Origin: Struthidea cinerea
Taxonomy: Eukaryota; Chordata; Aves; Passeriformes; Corcoracidae
DNA: 64,000 bases
Assembly (NCBI GenBank): GCA_013397865.1
Contig: VZTI01001285.1
Span: 991,925-1,055,924 of the forward strand
Direction: 5' to 3'
Each line of letters begins with the position of its first letter. The stretch's first letter is position 1. A program made the translations under genes and the position numbers. Below are positions 24,775 through 39,100 of the stretch, one piece after another. Below the pieces are notes generated by a model. It made no database searches. It saw nothing but the letters and a program-made list of their open reading frames with translations, and was not told the origin of the DNA.

Positions 24775-24856
24775 ACTTTCCAAGCTGTTCACTGCTGATA
24801 CATATCATGTGTCTGTGACTTCAGTGATGCAGAATCCCTCAGGAGATGTCTATAAG
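24775..24856 (+). CDS. Unidentified candidate exon (82 nt)
   Basis: A strong pyrimidine tract and acceptor (TTTCTTTCTTCCTTTTCCAG) precede an 82-nt stretch that ends at a good donor (AAG|GTATGA). Only one of its three frames is free of stops, giving LSKLFTADTYHVSVTSVMQN and then PSGDVYK after one base of a split codon. I do not recognise the family, and no confirmed partner exon was found. It could belong to a plus-strand gene starting in the CpG island near 21 kb, or be chance. Confidence 0.35.
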
Positions 24857-27800
24857 GTATGAAGTGGGTCAATGAAATTATGCAAGGAAAAGTGTTTAAA
24901 AGCTTGAAATTACAGAAATCGTTTCCTGTGGTCATGCTCATTTAAAGCACACATTTTGGCTTTTAAAAACATGTGATTGCATTGAGTCAGGCTTATCCTT
25001 AAACACTGAGCAGACTCACAAATCTGTTCTCGGGCCCTGCATGGAGAGCAGATTTGCCTTCTCATAACTTAATTTGTTGTATCATTTGGGTGTCTGCTTT
25101 TCAAATTAGTTGAAATGCAACATTAATAAGCATATAGGAGAGTCTGAGACAGAAGAGTTATGAATACCGTCTAAAGGGAGGGAATGGCAGGGAAGGAAGG
25201 TGGAATGGGTGTAATGAAGAGACATGCAGAGTTATTATTTTTGCACTCTGTAGTTTTTTTCTTTGCTCTTACTGAACATGTACACATTTAATGAACATGA
25301 TGTTACAAGGAAAAAGAATAATTTGAAGATACTTTCTTTTAGCTTCATAAGCATCATTTTAAAAAATACATATATTTAATCCAGGCTACGGACACTACTG
25401 AATGAGCAAATTGATCTCATAATTGTATTTCTTAATGGGAAAATTTAATGAGGCACTACCATGTAATTTAGACCTCTAAAATATGATGTGGTAAAGCCTA
25501 GGATTGGTAGCTAAAAGATACAGATGTTTTATGTGTTTTTTATTATCAGATTAAAAATGTTTCTACTGCATTTTGGGAGCTGATTAGTAATGAAGATAAT
25601 ATAATATGAGCAATTTTGCAGAAAATTGCCTTGTCTTGAGTCAATATCATGATGTCAGAAGAAGTCAGACAGCACTGGGGGGTGTGTGAACAGGATCCTT
25701 GTATTGTGTCTGCTCGGCTTGGCTGAGTACAGCCAGACGGGGTCACAGTATTTCCACAGCACTGGCAAAAATTAATTTTGTGCTCTGTAGCACAAAGTCT
25801 TGCAGGGGATTCCTTGTGGCCCCAGGCTTTGAGGAATGGAGAGGATTAGTGCAAATTTTGGGGATTAGAACAGTGACAAAGTGAGTGGGAATTGCTGCTT
25901 TTCTCTACAGCTGTAGCCACCACACCTCTCCTAAAGCAGCTGTCACTGCACTTCTCCTGAAGGCTGCCCTAACAGGTTGTATTGCACAGGTCCAACGCTT
26001 TGCTGGTTGTTGGTAGAGACAGAGGAGACTCAGGATGTTGTTTTTATTTGTTTTCAAACGATTGTTTCCGGCCCCAGGAAGAAGGCATGGGAAATGTACA
26101 AAACTCACAGGAATGTTTTATCACCCTCTGCAGTGGTTCATGCTGTGACAGCATACCTTTTCTGTGTGTTAAAACCTGCTCCAGTGCTTTTCCGTGTCTG
26201 AAACAGGCCTTCAGCTGGGTTCTACCCACTCTGCTGCGGTTCAGGAAAGACACTGGACGCCAGCATAGGGCAGAGAAATGAGGTCCAGGGTGGATGTCTG
26301 TGAGAGAAACTGAAGAGTGGTGTTTCATAGAGAAAAGGAGACTCAAGGGGGACCTGATGGACAGAATGGTTTTCAAGTGTTTAAGACAGCTGCCCCAAAC
26401 AAGGACCTAAACTGTGAATAGTCAAAATCTCTGATTTTAGGCAGGAAAACAGACCTTCCAGACCTGCAATAAAGACATTGGAATAAAGCTCTATGTCAAC
26501 CTAATGTATTTGTGCTGCTGTAGAAGTGCTGCAAAGTAAAAGTCAGTCTCCTGACTTCTGAGTTTGTTGTATACCATAAATAACGTGCAAAACCAGAATA
26601 GCATAATGTATATTGAAAATAACATAGCTTCTTAATAGTCTTTCCATTTTAAAATTGATTTGTGTAAACCAGCCATGTTGTAAATAAGGATTTTTTATAT
26701 GACAGTGTTCCTTTGGAATAATCTTTGCAAGGACATTTCCAGGCATACGTCCTCAGAGCAAATAATATCTTCTTTTAAATTACACATCCTTGTAACCGTG
26801 GTTAATCCAGACCCAAGCTGATACATAAATCACATCATTAAAGATATTTAACAATATCTTGTGAAAGAGGTTGTTCAAATCTTAATCTTTCTGGTAGGCA
26901 TCTGGATTCCCTTTTCCTTGTGCCACATATATACACATATTTCCCCCATCTTCTCTGTAAATGTTGCTGTGAGAACCCTTTCCGGTGCCTGTAAACAATT
27001 CAGTCCTAGATACTTCTGTCTCCTACTGACACATTTTCTATTTTCCTTTTATATAACTAATCTGCAAAAATACTTCTTTGATCTTTGCTGCTGCTTAGGT
27101 TAATCCTGCATTTCTGGCACACTGTTGTCATGCAGTTTTCTTTTTTGCTATTAACAGGTACAAGTGTTTTGAGATAACAGTGTTATCCGTGAAGATCAGT
27201 GTAGCTACATTTTGTGCTGATAACAATATCATTGATATCTAAATAAAATGTTAATGAGGAAAGGTAGACATGGAAATATAGGTGACAGCTGTGTACGAGT
27301 TACATGAGCATAAGAATATTTACAAACTGAATGAAATTGTGACTTGTTTGAAGTTCACGGGAAACTTTGACAGTAATTTGCAGTAGAGCCAGTATTCTGA
27401 CTTTTCTTCATTTGACTTAGGTGAACTAAGTTTCTGAGGGAAAGATAACAAGGGAAGCAATTAGCATCATACAAATTAAATGGTGGCATGCTGTCTAAGG
27501 TAGGAAATGTAGCAAATGCAATGGCCAATACTGAAAATGCTCTGAAGTGTTACACTTAAAAAGAAATTTATTGATATTTAGAGAGACACAGAACTCACTG
27601 ACAGATAAAAGGAATGAGTTACGATAGCAATGGGCCATATCAGTATTTGTTGGTGTGCCTTCTATGCTGGCACAACTGTGCAGCTGAGCTGTGGGTTGGA
27701 TTGAGAAACTGATCCACTTTAAGTGTTTTGGTAGGTATTTTTAGCCCCATAAATGTTTGGGTCTGTGTATTTCCATCCAGTGACTGAAGGATGAATGAAG

Positions 27801-29667
27801 AGGGGTCCGACGGAGAATGAGGAGTCCTGTCACCAGTATTGCTTTGGAAAACTTCACCTCCTGATGAATTTCCGTAAGGACCTTAGAACTTTTCTTTCAC
27901 AGCGAAAGTTTCTTCTTTGACTGCTGAAATTAGTACATTATTGTGAATTTTGTACTATTTCTTTTAAATAATGTTTGAGAATTGCGTCTTTCGATACTGC
28001 CTTTTTTATGTTTTTAAAATTTATTAAGTGTGTTTATTGATTGGAAGGAAGTGACTGTTGCCTCTGAAGTGAACTAAAGTTTGCATTTGCCTGGAGTTTT
28101 GTTTGGTTTTGTCTGTAGTGTCACCCTGTGGTGTTCAGATGCTCTCCTGGCTGTGCCTTGGCTGGTGAGATGCCATGGTACCTGCACAAGAGGGATGGAT
28201 CCTTGCCACTTTGGAGACTCGAAAGAGGTCTACCCCAATGTCATTAGATGGGGGGTAATGGCAGCTCTCTCCTTGTCCATTAGATAATAGCACTAGCAAG
28301 AACTACTGAACCTCAGCAAAGTGAGTGTGTATTTAACATCAAGATTGTGAAATTGCCTCAGTCTGTTGAAAAAATGAAGCCACAACATTGACTACTTAAC
28401 ATATATAGATATAAACATAAAATATTACTATTAACATATAAACCACTAATACATAAGTTAATTTCAGTTGCATGTGACAATGGAAAATAAAGTACTACTT
28501 GCATGTGTGAAATTGCATAACTCCTGGGATTTACCTTGCCTAACTTCACATGCTTAAAAGTCAGGTCAGGTAAGTTCAGCTCTAAAGGATGGATTAGTGC
28601 AACCAGGTACTGTATACTGGGTTTTTAAAGAACAAGTTAAATAAACATCTGACAGGAGTTACTTCAGAATAATTGGCACTGTTTTGGGTTAGAGAGATGG
28701 ACTTTGCAGCTACATTTTGGGTGAGAAAATGGTCCAGTGCTTGTGGTTTTCTGTTAAGGCAGGAAAACCTGAAAATAAAAATAGCTAAAATTAAGTTCAT
28801 TGTCCAAGCTGAGAAAACACAGAAGAAAATGGGAATAAGGGGAAAGGAAGTTAGGCTTGATACTGTTGATGCTATTTCAGTGATTGAAAAGATATGAAAG
28901 AAACTCACATGAGTATAGAAAATACTGTTCTGGAGTATAGAGGGAAAAATGGAAGAACTAGTTGAGGGTAATGCAGGGCCTACTTTATACACTTCCTGCT
29001 GTGATCTCTCATTTTTTAGCTATTATAAAGAATAGCGAAATAATATTTCATTGTGCAAAATCAGCATCATAAATTGGTCAGCAGAATTTCAGATTACTTT
29101 GATTTTGCTGGATTTCATTTGTATATTGTTTTATTATTGTTCTCATGAAACCGTTTTCAAAATCAAAAAAGAAAAAGCCTATGTGGAATACAGAACTTCT
29201 GTTGTTAGCATTTTCTCAAGAAATGGGCCAATACAAAAAAAAACCATGAAAAGAAAGTAGACTGCTGCATGCTTAGCAGGTAACTTATGGAAAGTGTAAG
29301 GTAAGTTTTTACTTTACTTTGAAGCAGATTGTACTTTTAAGTAAAGCTATAGCAACTCCTAAAAATACACTGGGATGAATATAAATGTGCTGGATAAAGA
29401 TGCCGAGTAATTAAAATGGAAATTTAGACTTTGTGGTATGTTGTTTATTCCCCACAGGGGAAATGTTTTGGAGGAGCTGGTACCCCATTTAGACTTGTGA
29501 GTGCCACTGGTGTGGCATACTGAGTGTGGTCATTCTGCTTCCACTTCTAATTTAAGCTCCTAGTCTTCCTAGCTTTCCTCTGGTTTAATTACAGAATACA
29601 GACTTCCCTGCTGGGTGACTCTGGACATGAGCTTAGCACCAGTAGTCTCTTTATTCTTCCAGAGGAC

Positions 29668-29715
29668 ACTGTCCTTTCTGGTGACTGTCCTCTCTGGTGA
29701 CGGTCCTTTCTGCTG
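29668..29715. repeat. Three 16-bp tandem units
   Basis: ACTGTCCTTTCTGGTG, ACTGTCCTCTCTGGTG and ACGGTCCTTTCTGCTG follow each other directly. It is a small minisatellite with no evident function. Confidence 0.85.
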
Positions 29716-32700
29716 GTGAAAGAAGGAGCTAAAAAGGGGGTTCGTGCTTCATGACATTTAGACGATCTGAGCAACTCCCCTTTCCTAAACTGATCGATTT
29801 CAGCCCTATAAAATAGCATTTGTGGAGGATGGTAAATGCTTCTCAGTCTATGCTTTTCTCCTTTTCACAGCCTCCTCTCTGCTAAACTTGTTTAGTACAA
29901 ACTTTTTCTCTCTCTTCACATGCCTTTATCACTGTTTTTGCAAAAATCTTCCGTACAGCTTGTGCTTAATAGAACAGTCGTCTTTTATCTCTCTTCTTCA
30001 CTGATTCTCCATCTGTTCTCCATCCAAACCAAAGCTGAAAATTTATCCTCTGCTTTGCATAAATCCATTCAGCACTTCTTCCAGTGCTTTTATTGCTTTC
30101 AATTTGAACTTTACAGCCCTGTGATAGACACTAGATAAGATAGCTCTGCACTGCACTGTTCTCCTAAATCATTACCTGAAAACAAATACTTCTTTGTTCA
30201 ATTGTTGTCCATTTTTGAGTATAGCTATATGATTTTTACACTTGTTTTTAAGCATATGTACATAACAACATATTCATAAATGTAGGAGCAGTTCTATTCT
30301 TTAACATTATACATTTTTAATTGATATATAGTATTTTTTCCTAAGCCTTCCTAAAAAATTTTAAGTGTCCAACAGGATAAACTGGAGTCCTTGTTCGTTA
30401 CCAGACTATTTGTGCTGTGTGATGATGGCACCTTCAGGCAGATTGGCTCCTACTTAACCTTTGAATCATACAGCAGAGAAAGCAATGTCACCAAAATATA
30501 ACAAACACAGAAATTCATTAAGCATCACAGAACTAAGGCTTTTAATTTTACAGCCAGTGTTCCCTGAAACTAATTGTTTCATCATCTGAAAGTTTATTTG
30601 TCCTTTTCTAGCTCCACCAAACAGAACCAAACCAAACTTTGATAGCTGTTCAAAGAATCTCCTTTCATTCCTGATCTCCTTAACACTCAGATTGTTTTAG
30701 ACTAATGCATGAAAAACTAAAATGGTAATGTGACAGAATGACTAAGAAATGTCTAGTCACAATTTTTGAAGCATCTTTAATGCGTGGATACTTGCTGATC
30801 TCTGCTAGTTCAGATTTTCACCTTCCCAGAGTTCCCCTGTAACATTTTGTGTGTTTCATTAACTTCAATTCAAGTGGACCAAAGTATGGGATTATCACCC
30901 ATAGAAGAAAATATTTGTGAGAAAAATTTCATTGTCGTTTTTCCTTTATTTGAGCCTAAGTAGTCCTCTAAAATATATCCTCCCATCATCCTAGTTAGTT
31001 ATAATTAAGTTTTATTTTGCTTGGCCATAACATAAGCATTGTAAATACCCAAAACTTGTGAGACACAAGGATGTTATTCAAGGGTATTTGCAGGATTAGA
31101 AACATCTGCTGCTTCAAAATGTGCTACATCATTTAGAAATCTGATCATGTCTTCCCTCACCATGCTATGTCTGTGAACCTCTGTGTTACTTATTTGATTT
31201 CAGTGATTTGTGCTGATTTCAGTAAAGGAAAGCATGACTTAAATCAAATTTTTAAAGCAGTAGTAATACAAATACCCATTTGAACACAATTCTAATGCAA
31301 AGAAGCAGGAAATCCAATTAACCCAGTAACTATAAAGCAACTGATGTGTTTAATACTTAGAAAGTCATATTTATTTGTTGTTTGGGGATTTTTTTTACAA
31401 TCAGGAATGCTTCTTGAGGCTGCTTAAAGAGAACTTTGCAAACAAGTTAGTACAAATACACTCCACTGTATTGCATGCCTGTGGTTATAGGTGATTTAGA
31501 ATGATGATTCCTTTGTCCCTGGGAGGATACTTGCATGAAAAAGACATTTAATTAAATGAAATTAAGCTGTTTACTTATTTCAAGATTTGAAACTGTTCCT
31601 TATGAGATTCCTGTCCGCATCACTGGAGTGGTACTAATGCCAAATCTCCAAACCCATTAAAGTCCTTTAGAGTGTAGATCTACCGTCTCAATCCAGCCTT
31701 CATATGGGGGGAAGTATTGTAACTGGATTTTAGTATCTGTGCCCGATGAATGGGCTTGCCATGGTTCCCAGGAAGGGAAAAAAGACTCCCGGGAGTATTA
31801 ACAAGACCCAAAATGCACAGCTGAAAAATAACTCCTAATAGTAACTTAAGTAAGTGTCCTTCCTTTTCTGTTTCCCTGGCTGTACAGGGTGAAGCAGGAA
31901 CGCCTTTCCATGGTTCCAGCAGTACAAAATGCCCTTGCACACATGGCTGCTCACTATACTTTATCCTTCTCTTTGCATTTCAATGAGGAAAACTTAGGAA
32001 GTTCATTCAGTTCTTCCCTTATGCCTATTTCTGTCACCATAATCACCATAGTTTAGTTTCCATGGATCTGCCTGCCTGACTCTCACCTGTATCTGTATTG
32101 CCTCTGGTCTCTGAGGGTGAGGTTCACCTGGCTAAATGTAAATGTTTGTGTTCAAACCAGTCCCCCACTTGTGTTTGCAGTCAGTGGAAAGGAACAGGCA
32201 CTTATTTACTTATTTAATAGCGATAGTTCACCATGATCAGTTTTAGAAATCTCTGTTAGGGCATGAATAATCTGCTGTAGAAGTGCTTTTCTGTTTTCTA
32301 CTAATCATACAGGAGCGTAGATGAAAGGTTCACTGTAGCCAGCTGCATTTAGCCAAATGAAATTTACATTCAACTTCTTTGATCCTTAATTTATCTTGCA
32401 AGATTTTTTCCTTCTCTTCTGTGTGCATGTATAAATCTACATGCTGTGTAAGACACTACAGGAGACAGTGATGCAGCCTTTTTAGTAATTGGACATTTTC
32501 ATGTAAAAATTAAGCATTTCTGAAAATGTTGCAGGTTTCCATGGGATCCAGCTGGAACAGAAAAGAGCCTGAAGCAATTTTCTTTTTTTTTTTTCCCTTC
32601 CCTATCCTGGTTTTCCTTAATGAATATAAAGGCTCTTTAGTTGTATTTTCTTCAGGTTTTATGTTGACTGTACACCTGCACCAGCTAGATTTGTTGTTAC

Positions 32701-33012
32701 TGCATGATTTTTAGCATAATAGCATTCTTCCAAGAACATTGTGACCTCAATCAAAGTAGACAATAGTCTCTCTATTCCAGTCCATGACAGCCATTAATAA
32801 CAGCAGCTGTGGTCAACTTCACTTAGGTCCAGTCCTTCAAAAGAAATGGTGAGGGTCCAGCCAACTCGAGGATGTAGCTGTAGTGTAACCATGCCACAGA
32901 TTTTACAGTTACAATACGTGGAAAGTAGTGAAGAGAGCTTTCTGCTCTCTGAGTGTCTGAGACCACAGTATCGTCAGAGAAAAGAAGGTCATTGGGGTTC
33001 TTTGTTCAGAAA

Positions 33013-33179
33013 TTATGTCACTCTGCTTGGTGGTCGCATTGGGATGCTTTTATTGTAGGAGTGACCTCCACAGACTTCAGAACTGTCAGTTCCATCCCTT
33101 ATGATTATCTCTTGTGTGGCTTTGAATATTAATGGCACAAAGCCGTCCTTGTCTGCAGTGAGCACAATCCAAGAAGAGC
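33013..33179 (-). CDS. WDCP: WDCP copy 2 last coding exon
   Basis: The acceptor is TTTTTGTAG. The exon encodes SSWIVLTADKDGFVPLIFKA and then TQEIIIRDGTDSS, ending SIPMRPPSRVT with TAA at 33013-33015. It is shorter than the copy 1 exon and lacks the 17-residue repeats. Confidence 0.93.
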
Positions 33180-36100
33180 CTACAAAAATTAAGCAAGAAA
33201 AAGAAAATGAGTGCAGTGCTCTGGTTATGTAAATGTAGAAGCATGTTTTTAAAAGTCAGCGAGCAGGCAGAGCACAGGTTCTTTTTGTGCACTAAAGCCT
33301 TATTACACTAATGACATTAAGGTCTGACAATCCATGCTCAACACACCTTTGTGCAAGTGCAGTGAGGGGCTAAATGAAAGGTCTTGCAAGGTTTGAGGCA
33401 TTTTGTCTCTTATTTAAATTAAGTTCAAACACAAGGTACATCTTTCCTAATTCTAATAAACTGTAAGTATCTTCATCTTCTGAAAACTCAGCCAGCCTTT
33501 CCCTGCTGACTTATGTTCTAGTGACATCTACTTCTGCTTAGCCTTTTCACTCATCTGCTCTACCCAAATGATGAAGAGATTATAAAAACTGGAAAAGTTG
33601 GCAACAAAAATGGTTGTGCTTTACTTGTTCTAGAAGGGAGTAGGGGTCTCCGTCTCCTTTACTGTCAAACCAAGACTGTTTGGTGTATTTTCAAATTCAT
33701 ATAGCAAACAGAAGAAAGTTACACCTTAAGGATGATTTACAGATCATCTTGAAGATGATTTACAAAAGATGATTTACAAAAGCTGCTACAGTAAAATTTC
33801 CTGTCTTTTAATTATTTAGCGAATCTTCTCATAAAGAGAATGAACAAAATAGGGATGACATTTTTAATCTTTATTTTTTCTGGGAAAAAAAAAAAGAGGC
33901 AAGATTTAAAAACCAAAAGACATCAAAACCATTTAGGTTCTCTTTCTGTATTGCATAGAAGTTGAAAATAAACCTGCCGCCACTTTGTTTTTTACTTTTC
34001 TTAGCAAATTGGCTTTAAAATGAAGCAATATTTATTTTTTTTTAGTGATTCATCTGGCTTTCTTTTTGGCTGGATATTGCAGTTCTTACAGAAAAGAGTG
34101 AATTCTCTAGTTGTCTTTTTTTTTTCAGTTTGACACTTTATGGACAAAAAATCTGTGGCAACTAAAAAGCGTTGTGGGAGCCCTTGTATGACACACCTTC
34201 CTTAGAGCATGTGATCCTGTCATTATTGAGCAGGGGCATTAGCTGGGATATGAGGGAAAGAAAACCCTGATAGATTCTGTGTTGGGATTTTAAATTTTGG
34301 GATACAAAACTGTTTCTGAAATGGAATGTGAAGAAAGGAACTGTAGAAAATCCAAATGAACCATTCTTAATTTTTGTCAGTCATAACAAAGCATGCTCCT
34401 GGGCAAGGTAAATCTCCCCTTCTTAAACTACTAAAAAAGCACTTTTCCAGGCTGGTTGTATGTTGTCATGTCACCTGTTACATCATGAGAAGATTGTCTT
34501 TTCGAACCATGAATCTTTTATCTTCTGCTCTTAATACTTTCTTTCTAAATCTGGACAGACTTCAGATTCTATGAGCAGTGGGCCTGAAAGTGGAAGTTCT
34601 ACTGTCCAAATGGATATTACATTGTTCGTCAAATTGATGAAGCATACTCTTGTGTCAGATGCTTGGGACTTCCTATTTTCATCCATTGAAATGCTGGAAA
34701 TCCTCAATGTCACTGATAACACTTGCTTTCAAGCATATCCCATGGAATATTTCAATGGAAAAGCTTTGTGCAGAGTGTAGTACCCTTTTACTGTGAACAA
34801 TTATTATGATGATGATGTGCCAAAAAGAGGGACTCCTGTGTGCTGCTACCATGGCACTACACGACAGACTATATTTAGCACAGGTAATGGTATTACAGTC
34901 CTGGGCGTAAAGTGCAACAATGAGGCCAAGCTCATTGCTCTTTTAACTCTTAACAGCATTGCTGTGGGCATGAATTTGGCTTACAGTTGTGAAGCTTTTC
35001 CCTCCAATCTATTAATGCTTAAGTGTTTACTCACAGTAAAAAAAGCCAGGCTGTCATTGTAATACAAGCATGCTTTTCATTACATCCCCTTTAATTATAT
35101 AGTATTAAATGATGGGAGTGATATTTTTAAACTTCGCATTTAATATTTATGTCTTGTGTCAAAAGAAACTTTTAGGAATATAAGCAAGTACCAGCCAGAA
35201 CTGCATAAACAGCTACACAACTACTTCTGCTCCAAACCTTACAATTTTGCAGAATTTTGGTGAGGTTTAGAAAGATTCTTGTTTCAGTTTTTCTTTTTGC
35301 TGTAAGCAAACAGACTCAATATCAGAAAATCTGAGCAGAAAGAAGGATGCATTAGGATGATTGTGAGACATTATCTTTTTGATATCTCTTAAGTCTAATA
35401 CATTAAATTGAGGAGAGGTGTTTTGCTAATTAAATATTCAACTATTCTATAGAGCTAAAAATAGGTTTTCTGAGTCCCCTTGTTTATTATGGGCATTTCT
35501 TTCCAAAATCAGGAGCTGGAAATGCAGGCCAAAAATGGTCTCCTCCTTGCCCTGCAGCACTGCATCATGTTGCTGCAGAAGCCTGCTGGGAAATACCTCA
35601 AGCCTCAACAGCAGGTGAAGTGGTTATATGCTTCCACTGCACTGCACAGTCAAGGAAGATTCCTGACAAAAATATGGAACCTGCATATCCTTGTCTTCTG
35701 CAACAACCTCAGAAAGAGGATCATAGTAGACTGTGAAAAGCCACCAGAAGCATTATAGAGAAATGGCTAAAAAATGGCAGTGTGTGTGTTGCTGAGAAGG
35801 TGTCACACAGAACAGACAGGGACAAGGCAATTCAGAGACCAGTCTGGGGCCAGGCTTCCCCTTTTGGCTGCTGTCCTTATGAGTTACTCAGTGCTGAGTG
35901 GTAAAAATGGGCGACTGGCAAATAGGAACATTGAGCTTCATTTTTTATCTTACATTAAAATAATCCCAAATGCTACTTGATACATAAATATATATATATC
36001 ATATTTTGAGAGTGAGTTTTTCTCCAGCCTACACTCCATTGCCCGGTCTGAGACATGCTTGTAAGGATGGGGGAAGCAAAATGCCAAAAGGTCTCAAAGA

Positions 36101-39100
36101 AGCCGTTCTACTTCCAGGCAACACAATGTACTGATTATTTTCTCAGCCTTCCTTTGCAGAGGCACCTAACATATTGCTCTGCTAATAGGTAGTTCTGCAG
36201 GTAGTTATTTAACATTTAAATGATTTCAAGAGACTCTGCTGTATTTCAGACAAGGGAAAACACACACTTGCAAAAAAAAAGTTAGCTCAGTTTACTAAAG
36301 TCTGGGGTAATTATTCTACCACAAATGTCTCTTTTATGCTAAAAATCTCAGGTGAAACCAGATAGCAGAAATAAAAAGAACATACCGTGTTTCATTTCAA
36401 TAACGGGCAGATCGAACAGCTGCTGGACTAAACTCAAATGGATCTTGCCATCACAGAGGAGAACATCTTTTGTTTCTTCAGTAACTGATCCATTTGAAAA
36501 GCTTTTCTTCATATGCATGTATATAAAAGAAAAGATCTTGTTAATGGCTTGGACATTGAGCCTGAGTTATTATAACCATTCTTCTGCTCTTATTCCTTTA
36601 AGTTCTTTAGTTATTTTGCCTTTTCTTTGTCTGTCTTTCCTACAGTTTATAGATTACATCATCATGCAGGGCCATTCTAAGCACAGTCTCAAAGTCCCAT
36701 GTGAGGAGGACGAAAATGCCTCTTTGGTTTTTGCTTTGTGAGTTTCTGCAGCTCAAAGCTGCCTCAGTCCTGTATGTGTACTGTCCTGGGGTGTGCACCT
36801 GTGTGTCTGTTGGGCTTCCCTGCCTGAAGCCAGTTAAGTGGAAGGGAATCTATCATACCTGGAGTAACGTTGTTCCAGATGCTGCCAGAGTAAATGAGTA
36901 CTCTGCTCAGTTTCAGCAGTGTGTGTGGGTGGGTTTGAGAGCCACTGGGCAGCTATTCCACCCTGGTAAAATAACCTCAGGGTTATTTTGGCACAGGAAG
37001 TATTGCAGAGAGACTGGACATAGCAACAGTCTCTCTGAAAAGCTGTCACAGCAAGGTAGCTTGGGAATCCTGTGACTTGCTTTGAGAGAGAGGGAATGTA
37101 TGGATTTACAGCCCTGGAATTTGCCCTGATATTCACTGAAAGAACACACTTGAATATAAAGGTGGCTTGTTAGTGCCTCATGAAATTTAGGTGGCCCTGA
37201 GAATCAACATCTTAGTGTTTCATCATTCTGGTTACTGCAAGGTGCAAGGACACAAAATAGTTGAGCTGCTACGGTCATGGAGTGGATATATATTTGAATT
37301 TACATTTTCCTGTCTGCTATCATTTGAAAGTCCTTTTAACATTGAAAATTTTCCAATGACTCATTGTCATTATGAAATAGATGTGAATGAGACATTTTCT
37401 TGTAAATAATATTGTACTTTGTCCTGTGAATTTCATTTTGTTTTTTCCATGCTTTCTCCTTGTGTAGCTCCATGTGTTATGTTTTGCTTTGTTTCTTTTT
37501 CTTTGGCATCTTTATGTTTGCAATACCCCCAGTTTTTACTTATTTATTATATGAATAAACAGTCTATTCACCCAATTTCCTAGACTCTTCTGTCTTCAAA
37601 AGGGATCCAAGGTAATATTTTAGAATGGGTTGAAAGGATCTCATCTATCCTAACTCCTCTTCTTGTCCTACCCTGTCTGTGTCTGCTTCACACTCTTGAA
37701 TCTTTCTTGCTAATGTAAAACTTACAGTTGAATGAATTCACAACTGCATCTTCTATTTGTGTGCACAGTCATCTAACATTTGACTAAATAAATGTCTCTT
37801 GTAATGCTTGTCTTCATTTCTAATTGTGCTGTCTTTTGACAGTTGCTCTCTCAGTGAACGTGTGCTTCTTTGCTGTGTAACAACCTTTCTAAATCAATCC
37901 CTTTCACTTTTCTGTACACAGTATCTGTGCTGTCATGCAACCACATTGGATTCTGTAAATCAGAATGTCTGCTATCTGTTGCAAATGTCTTTTTCCCCAC
38001 TCTACTATAAATTGCTCATCCAGATAGTCTATGGCTGATTGTTATTTATTTATTTATTATGATTGATTTTATACATAAGAAACACAAAAAAACCTTTCCA
38101 TTAAAAATGTGAACTTTCCAACTTTCAAAGGTCTTATCTTTTTCCACATTCAAAACAAGCAGAAATTTGTTGCTGCATAATTATTAAAGGACATACCTAA
38201 GGAATGCATCAAGGAACTAATATTTTCTTAGTCATAAACCTATAGCAACTTTTTGTTACAGCTGTAACTATATAAGAGAACGTCTTCATAATTTTTAGGT
38301 ATTTCCAAATGATGTAGTACTATATTCTATTGAACCTAAACACACCTGAAACTCAGTGGGCTGAATGTTCAGCAGTGAGCATGTGCTTTGCATAGGCATT
38401 GCAAAGATGCTCTGCCTGTGCCGGTGTTTGAGCAAAGTTTTGTCATTGCTGCAGATTGTGGACTAGCACATCTAACAACGATTTCATTTTCCTGAGTTCA
38501 GTTTCAAATAGCAATGTTTATTCAAACTGGAACTTCAGTTAATGAATTATAGAAAAAAATGGACTGTAAATGAGACAGGCTCATTGCCTTGGCCCAAGTG
38601 GTCCATTTTTTCATGTAGATATGCTCCAACTCAAGAATTATCAGAAAATAATCTAGCTCTGTTTCTCTTGACTTGAAATCAGTTGAATGGAAATGTATAC
38701 TCAGGATGACTTTGTTCTAGTTTGTTTCCCACTTAGCCTTGCACATTGTTACTGGAACAGCCATTGGAAATAGAAGACATTTTTGTATACACAAAACTGC
38801 ACGACACCTATTTTTTATCCTAAACAGTTTTTCAAGTACAAACCTGAAAGATCAAGTCTTGGTTGTTTGTCTTTCATCACTTGCGAGTGTTCATATTAGC
38901 TATTTTCTTTGTCTTTGTAATATACTTCTGTTTATAACTATAAACTTTATCATCTTATACATTTATTTTTGACTTTTTACAAATTTTCTCAGGTCAAGAA
39001 TCTTACTCTGTTATAATCTTCTAATTATTTAGCCTTTTTGTTTAATGCTTAGTTTAAGTGATGATAATGTGCCTTCTCTTTGGGGAATGTGTTCACACAC

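Larger units (their letters stand above)
22526..33012. other. Region between the two WDCP genes, no gene recognised
   Basis: About 10.5 kb, mostly AT-rich. It includes the probable 3' flank of WDCP copy 2 (minus strand), one antisense CR1 piece at 23806-23945, a weak CR1-like sense stretch near 26325-26360 (GAAAAGGAGACTCAAGG) and an orphan exon candidate at 24775-24856. No FKBP1B exon was found here. Confidence 0.5.

Noticed and set aside
21400..33000. FKBP1B exons between the WDCP genes, expected from human gene order
   Set aside because: I looked for its highly conserved coding segments and did not find them. FKBP1B is more likely to the right of the window or in a gap.
34571..35062. Two overlapping plus-strand frames that look protein-like
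   Set aside because: A donor-like site exists at about 34885, but no convincing acceptor or family match. They lie inside a WDCP copy 2 intron.
35480..35758. 92-codon plus-strand frame
   Set aside because: No recognisable homology or splice context.
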